64,000 nucleotides of DNA from Polytrichum commune (Eukaryota > Streptophyta > Polytrichopsida > Polytrichales > Polytrichaceae). Under the pieces are notes generated by a model. That model was not told the origin of the DNA. It was given only the letters and a program-made list of their open reading frames with translations, and did not search any database. Below, in pieces: positions 58,401 through 64,000 of the stretch; the stretch's first letter is position 1, and every line of letters begins with the position of its first letter. The position numbers and the translations under genes were made by a program. The stretch lies in the NCBI GenBank assembly GCA_950295325.1, contig OX485804.1, forward strand, positions 19,036,001 through 19,100,000, read 5' to 3'.

Positions 58401-60410
58401 GAGCAAAAAATTGGACTTGAGGAGGTTACACTAAGGACAAAGATATGGAAAAAATGAAATGGTCCTAACGTGGCATTGTTTTCCTGCCAAAAACTCAAAA
58501 AAGTAACATTCTTAGCTTGGGTCCAATCTTGAGTCGGAAAGCAAGGTCCAGTGAGGGGTGTTTTGGACCCCAGGTTTTCTTGCACCCGGACTGTAATGTA
58601 AACCCACCCTCAGGGGCACTTTACACCAGAGCTTAAGGGCCCATGACCAAATCTAAAACCTGACATTGGTGGAAAATGCGGAGACCGGCCTACTTCATTT
58701 TACACTAAAGCTTGCAGGCCTCAGGACCAAGGGAAGTCTGAATGGGTGGATTCCTACATTGCATTTAATGGTTGATATCTCATGGTCTATTGGATATTGT
58801 GTCAAACTCACCTCAAAGAGGGTGGGTTCAACACAAACCTGGAGATCATGACACTTCAAATTCTCACAATCCTTGATTGTTTAGGGTCCACATGAATAGG
58901 TTGGTAATGAAATAGCATTCGGTTGAGTTTCTGGTTGCATATGTCCTTACACTACACTTGAAGGCCTGTGATCAGACAATTTCCATTATCCATGGTACGG
59001 CCTTCAGATGAGTTTCAAGAGCGCTCACAATCTCATCATGGGTTTTGGCCATAGTGTAAAAGTGGCCATATGTGTGAGATGAGCATGTGGCATTGGCCCA
59101 AAAACTGTGAGAGCCAATTATGGAGAGAATGATTTTGCAGTGACCATAGGAGTTGCTTTAATTTTGATAACTTTTAATCTTTGTTTATCCAGATACCTTG
59201 CATTTGAGCATGAAGGTTTTGTTGGCAATCTGTTTATTTCATGCATGTTCCTGAAAAGTTCTAAAACCTGCCAGATATTTGAAGAAAAGGGAGTCCTGAC
59301 TGTGGCACCTCCAATGGCCCAAACTTTTGCTGTTCCAGAACAACCTGCAACCCAACCTTTAACAACAGAAAATACAACTACCATGAATGACGGATCTGCT
59401 CTGAAGGCCAGAATACATGACCTTGTTAACGAACAGCCTATTATGTTGTTCATGAAAGGCAATCCTACAAATCCACAGTGTGGGTTTAGCCGAAAGGTTG
59501 TGCAGGCACTTGCTGAAGAGCACTTAGAATACGGTAGCTTCAATATTTTGAGTGATGAGGATGTGAGGCAAGGTTTGAAGGAATACTCCAACTGGCCCAC
59601 TTACCCCCAACTCTACGTCAACGGCGAGTTCATTGGTGGTTGTGACATTATTCTGGAGATGCATCACAACGGCGAGTTGAAGGAGGTGGGTCACATTCTA
59701 AGAGGCCTGAACATGCCCTCTTGAATGTCCTCTTGTGAACATTCTTGAATGCCCTCTCAGCCCTTGAATGTCTAAGAGGCGACATGCCATGCAAAGGGGT
59801 TCAAGATTGCTTCTTGATTTTTTAGCTAAAAGTGTCAAAAGCGACCCTACCTAAAAATAGCCCCTCCACACACACACACACAGATATATCTTATGCATAA
59901 TTCCAATTACAGCATACATATATGTAGAATGAAATATAGAGAGATTTGAGCTTGTGCTTCAAAGGTTAACAGCATTGGATGCAATTTGTGTAGCAGTCTG
60001 GTTCCTTTGTTCTTTGCAAGATTAATTTATCAATCTGCAGTTAAATGCCACTTAACTCCATTTGCATGTACCAGGTTCTGGGCGAGAAGGGGCTGCTACC
60101 AAACGAGAGTTTGGATAGTCGACTGAAGAAGCTTATATCATCGTCAAACACAATGTTGTTCATGAAAGGCACACCTGACGAGCCTCGATGTGGGTTCAGC
60201 ACCAAAGTTGTTAATGCATTGAGAGAGGAGGGTATTGACTTTGGTAGCTTTAACATTTTGGAAGATGAAGAGGTTCGGCAAGGGCTCAAAACCTATTCAA
60301 ATTGGCCGACTTTTCCTCAACTCTACTATAAGGGCGAGCTACTTGGGGGTTGTGACATTGTGATGGAAATGAAGGCCAATGGAGAGTTGAGGTCAAGTTT
60401 GAGTGAATAG
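55499..60410 (+). CDS. GRXS17: Monothiol glutaredoxin GRXS17 (thioredoxin-like domain plus three glutaredoxin domains)
   Basis: Exons 55499-55666, 56947-57021, 57765-58280, 59275-59685 and 60075-60410; all junctions are phase 0 and GT-AG, giving 501 residues. Residues 1-81 form a thioredoxin-like domain with WCEPS (C32), where the second active-site cysteine is replaced by Ser, as in the family. Three glutaredoxin domains each carry CGFS (C185, C322, C429), MLFMKG/LLFMKG before it, a YSNWPT(F/Y)PQLY strand and a GG(C)DI motif that binds glutathione. Exon edges fall between domains, one exon per glutaredoxin module. Cytosolic/nuclear GRXS17 proteins bind 2Fe-2S clusters with glutathione and serve iron-sulfur delivery and redox control; that is known for the family, not shown here. 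Start chosen because MTGAVKEL aligns with plant starts; an in-frame ATG-less extension upstream lies in the tandem repeats. Confidence 0.96.
55930..56420 (-). repeat. Two inverted units of repeat family G in GRXS17 intron 1
   Basis: AGTGAAGTATTATTTCCCGA and GAATTGAAGTATTCCCCGGC start two units about 350 bp apart, each followed by CAAA(A/C)TTG and an ACATCT(A/T)AGTGTTG motif. Read inverted, they match the tandem units at 16855-17520. Confidence 0.5.
57369..57723. mobile_element. TIR element (family I), copy in GRXS17 intron 2
   Basis: Left TTATCCTCTAATTCAACATG and right (inverted) TTATCCTTTTAACTGAATGG, with a shared GGAGTTGGT further in. 355 bp, matching 16128-16457. It ends 41 bp before exon 3, placing element sequence next to the branch-point region. 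Confidence 0.65.
58352..58609. mobile_element. PIF/Harbinger-like MITE (family 4), copy 2, in GRXS17 intron 3
   Basis: The right end ATGTAAACCCACCC matches the right end of copy 1 (GTGTAAACCCACCC). The left end GGATTGAAGACC is shorter in similarity. Flanks are TTA and TCA. The outer bases abut family 1 copy D directly. Confidence 0.55.
58613..59067 (+). mobile_element. PIF/Harbinger-like MITE (family 1), copy D, in GRXS17 intron 3
   Basis: Diverged copy of A: GGGCACTTTACACCAGAGCT at the left, then GGGCCCATGACCA, CATTGGTGGAAAATGCGGA, ACCTGGAGATCATG and TTTAGGGTCCACATGAATAG in the same order, with GTGTAAAAGTGGCC at the right. About 455 bp. It ends about 210 bp before exon 4. Confidence 0.65.
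59866..59882 (+). repeat. CA microsatellite in GRXS17 intron 4
   Basis: Eight CA dinucleotides in a row, followed by short TA-rich sequence. Confidence 0.9.
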
Positions 60411-63400
60411 ATAGATAGCTCAAAGTTGGCGTCTTATCACACTGAAAATGTTTCTAATTATGGCCGCTTGGATGAGTGCCCACGATCCACATTAAAGAAA
60501 GAATAAGCGAGGCATGGCTATTGGAGGCATTTGAGAGATGGATCGTTTTGGGGGCTGGCAAAATGTAAGTGACCAGGGTTATATTCATGCATTGAATAAA
60601 AAAAGACCACCTAGGTTGATGAGGTGACTACCTACTTAAAAATCTATGGATGAGTTTGCGCTGTTACAAAGTCCTCGAAAAGCTTGTTAGAGAGGCATGC
60701 TTCCAGTCTCTTTAGATGTATGGATGACTACTCTTGGATTTCTATACAAGGAAATGTTCATCAATCTATTATTGAGGATGGTTGAGTAAGACCCATTGAA
60801 ATGAGAAAGGGAGGGTGCAGTTCCCATCAGGTGACCGTGAATGTTTTGAACTTGCATTTGCAATGTAATGGGCATGATGTTACCGTTGTCTTTTAGCAAG
60901 CTTTCTTGACTTGCTAGAGTAGTTTCATGCAGATTGCTACTATTGGTGGATCGTTATTAACTGAAAATGGGAAGTTGCAAGTTTGCAAGTTGTCTCTCGG
61001 GAGAGAGGTGACAACATTGCATTTCACTGGCAAAAGGATCATCTAAATACTATATCATGGAACTATATTCAACAATACCAGTCTACCTTTTAAATTGCAC
61101 CTCACAATACCCCTCTGGCATCGACTGAAATTGTAGAAATTGCATAGTTAGGCAAGTGGGTGTTAAATGATCACTTTAAGCTTTGTACCCACTTCTTGTA
61201 GGTTGTGAAATATACAATTAGTGTGAGATGATTACCAATTCAACTGACATCCCGCAGCGCCTCTTAATATTTGGGAGCTCATTTAAATATCTTATTCATT
61301 GTCAAAGTGGAGATTCTTGATGAGAGTAGATGGTAATACAGTTCCCCCAATTATGTTGACTATTGAACCTAAAACAATTATCATGTTTTGAGCATGTAGT
61401 CCAATCTCTTTGAAACAGATGTCTTTAACCACACCACTCAAACATAGCTGTTTGAATCAAGGAAATAACCACAAAAGGCTCTAACCCCTTTGCATCCGAA
61501 GGCATTTGAAAATTAATGTGAAATTCATCACCCATACTATCTTGAAATCCACACAATTGAAAGAAAAGGTCTACTTTGTATGCTTCTTCAATGATACCCT
61601 GAAATTACGGTTTCAAAATTTGCAGTATGCTTGTTATCTGATGTCAAGTGAGTGACACACCTGCTTAATTATCTTGCATTCACTTTCGAGTTGTGAAAAG
61701 GCATACTAGAGGGTGATTCGTTGGAACAACATTTCCTTAACATACAAGTGAAGGAAGATTGCGAGCACATTGTCCATGACCATATTGTAGAGGACGCACT
61801 ATATCATCTTACTACATTGTTTATGGTAAATGATGAGGACGGATGTATAGTGTGAATTATCATGGGCGACCTTGTAGTGTGTGGTGCATAGCATCGCTCA
61901 AGGAAATTCATGTGTAACCCTAGTGTCTACCTCCTTCCCTTAGGCTGGAAGTCTTTCAAAGTATCATACTAGCTTGGACCCATGTTGTTCCCGTCTCATT
62001 GCACATGTGCATGTGAATTAATATCATGGCAATCTTATGTTCCACCCGCCCCGTTGCACGTACGGATATGATTTGATACCCCAAGTCAACCCAACTGAAT
62101 ACACCCATGCAACCATATGCCCCCCCATGCCCATATGGTCATTGATCATCCCCATGCGTGCCCCATAAATCATGCCCATGCCCCTGCCCTGCCTATGTCA
62201 TCATGTCCCGTGGGTTTCCCCCACCATACCCACCTTTTGCACTATAGTTCCCCCCCCCCCCCAAATTTCATATTTGTTTCTTATGTCTTTGTTTCCTCTT
62301 CTTTTTCTAGCAAAAGTTCCATGATCATTGATTCATGGGGCACACCTTACATGACAACTTACCTTGGTTACCTGCCTTGGATCCCGAGCTTCACCTAGCA
62401 ACGCCTGGCATCAACGGTGGAGTGGGTCCCAACAAGTGAGCCGCTGGCATAGTACATGTTGGGTTTTAAATATTGAACCCATTGATACCATGCACCTTAG
62501 TTACCAGACTTTGGGTCTACCCCACCTATCAGGCTCCCTGTGTATAATGAATGGTACTCAAATTAAGTATGGTTCATTTGCAAAGGTAGCCCAACATAAG
62601 TGGGGTATGATTCTCATGAAATTCCCAAGATTTCAAGGACTAGGGTGCAATACCCTAGTGTTGAGTAATTTTAGGTTGATACCAACATATCCTAAATATT
62701 TTCACATCTGAAATATTTTCATATTCCTAAATATTTCACACTCCTAAATATTTCACATTTGTTTCCGAAGTCTTTGTTTCGTCCCCCCTTTATAAAGGGT
62801 GTAGAGGGACTAGGCTTCGTAATATTATGACAATCGAGTGGTTCAATGTGAACTTATGATTTGACCTACCATATCATGGTAGACTTAAAAACGGTGATTG
62901 CGTGGGCTATAATGACATTCATGGTAAGAACCAACATGGGAGGAGGTTCCCTGCAAATTGCTATTTCTTGACTACATTTGGTATGATATTTCTTTTCATT
63001 GAGTTTTGTGTGATATACATACATCTTTCTATTTCTTAGCTATAACTTCGTACGTATATCCTTCTTTTTGTCCACCCAAATCTTTATATAAGGATCTAGG
63101 AATTTGGAAGAACACATGCACAAGATGTAGGCTTTCAATTGAGGGTGCATTCCCAAGGGGTTGGTATGTGTGTGGTGTGGGTGTGAATGTTATTTGAAGT
63201 AAATATTTACTTGACAAATTTGGAGCTGTTGTTTAGGGTTCTCACAAGAAAGGACTCGCAAATTAGATCGTTTGTAGTCATATTGTCAGTTCCACATAAC
63301 ATTGTTCTGGATATAAATAATGTTATGTTATTCTTTTTTAAATACTCATATAGCATTCCCCCTCCACACCCTCCAATTATGTTTCTTATTAAAACCTAGA

Positions 63401-64000
63401 ATAATGGGCAAATTTTGAGCATGTAGTCCAATTTGTTTCAGAAACAAATATTATTTGAGGTTTGACTGAGATAAATAATCTAACTAGGCCCATTTACCCT
63501 TTTTTAAGTCTTTTTTTCTTCTAAATAGAAATCACAAGTTGAGGCCTTAGAAACATGTTATACAAAAATTTCCATGTGCCAATCATTATGGCAAAAGAAA
63601 TTACACTTTGCCACCACTGGCGAAGATTTGGACAAATCCTATCGATACTTTGTTGACGGAGCACTTTCACGTGAGTAGGGGATCAAACATATGGGAAAGT
63701 AGATATGTCTTGTTATCAAACATGCAAATAACAATATGACTACAGTCAACTCCCCCTCCTCAAACACCCCCCCCCCCCCCCCTTCTAGGCACAACTATGT
63801 TGGCCCATCAATTTGTTGATCTTGGGATTAAAATCTATGCACACTTCCATGTGGATGGGGGGGGGGGGGGGGGTCAATTTGTTTTTCACTTAGGTGTTTT
63901 CGTTGACTTGATTGGCACATGGGAATGTGCTCTTAGAAGTGGTTGTTGTAGAGGTTTTCTTTGCTCAAACCAATGAACATGAAGAACTAACAACTACACT
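60411..64000. other. GRXS17 3' flank and intergenic DNA; no gene
   Basis: About 3.6 kb with no supported coding region. It holds C and G homopolymers (62250, 63768-63783, 63859-63874), a small CCTAAATATTTCACA tandem at 62690-62760, and a diverged direct repeat pair: about 61335-61440 and 63370-63460 share CAATTATGTT and TTTTGAGCATGTAGTCCAAT. Confidence 0.5.

Overview
This window is nuclear DNA of a plant. Every recognisable protein is of land-plant type: a three-glutaredoxin GRXS17, an intronless V-ATPase subunit D, a plant transmembrane Fragile-X-F-associated RING protein and an extensin-like proline-rich protein. Genes are spliced at GT-AG junctions, sparse, and separated by AT-rich DNA full of small non-autonomous transposons. 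The species cannot be named from sequence alone. A Kir-type inward-rectifier K+ channel gene, a family I know from animals, bacteria and some non-flowering green lineages, makes a bryophyte, lycophyte or other non-seed plant more likely than a flowering plant; that is inference.

Layout. 1-1755 (+): last five visible exons of the Kir-like channel gene. 3804-4646 (-): secreted proline-rich protein with a TATA box and CT-rich leader. 9174-18243 (-): a complete 14-exon gene, reconstructed here with every splice phase agreeing, for a 471-residue membrane protein ending in a C3HC4 RING; a CpG-rich block lies upstream at about 18780-19265. 19270-37070: gene-poor, filled with MITEs, a GC-rich possible retroelement remnant (31640-32250) and a 145-bp tandem array (34540-35120). 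37399-38163 (+): V-ATPase subunit D. 38164-54590: gene-poor, with TIR elements, a nested SINE, foldback elements and a decayed Tigger/pogo-type transposase (52404-53381). 55499-60410 (+): complete five-exon GRXS17, preceded by a roughly 170-bp tandem repeat array running into its leader. 60411-64000: no gene seen.

The genes do not form a pathway; they are ordinary independent plant loci. The striking features are the Kir-type channel and the density and variety of short inverted-repeat transposons. Several have terminal repeats starting GG(G) and 3-bp TAA/TTA target duplications, as expected for PIF/Harbinger-derived MITEs, and two sit end to end inside GRXS17 intron 3. Several families occur two to four times in this one window, so element boundaries and an empty-site comparison can be read directly.
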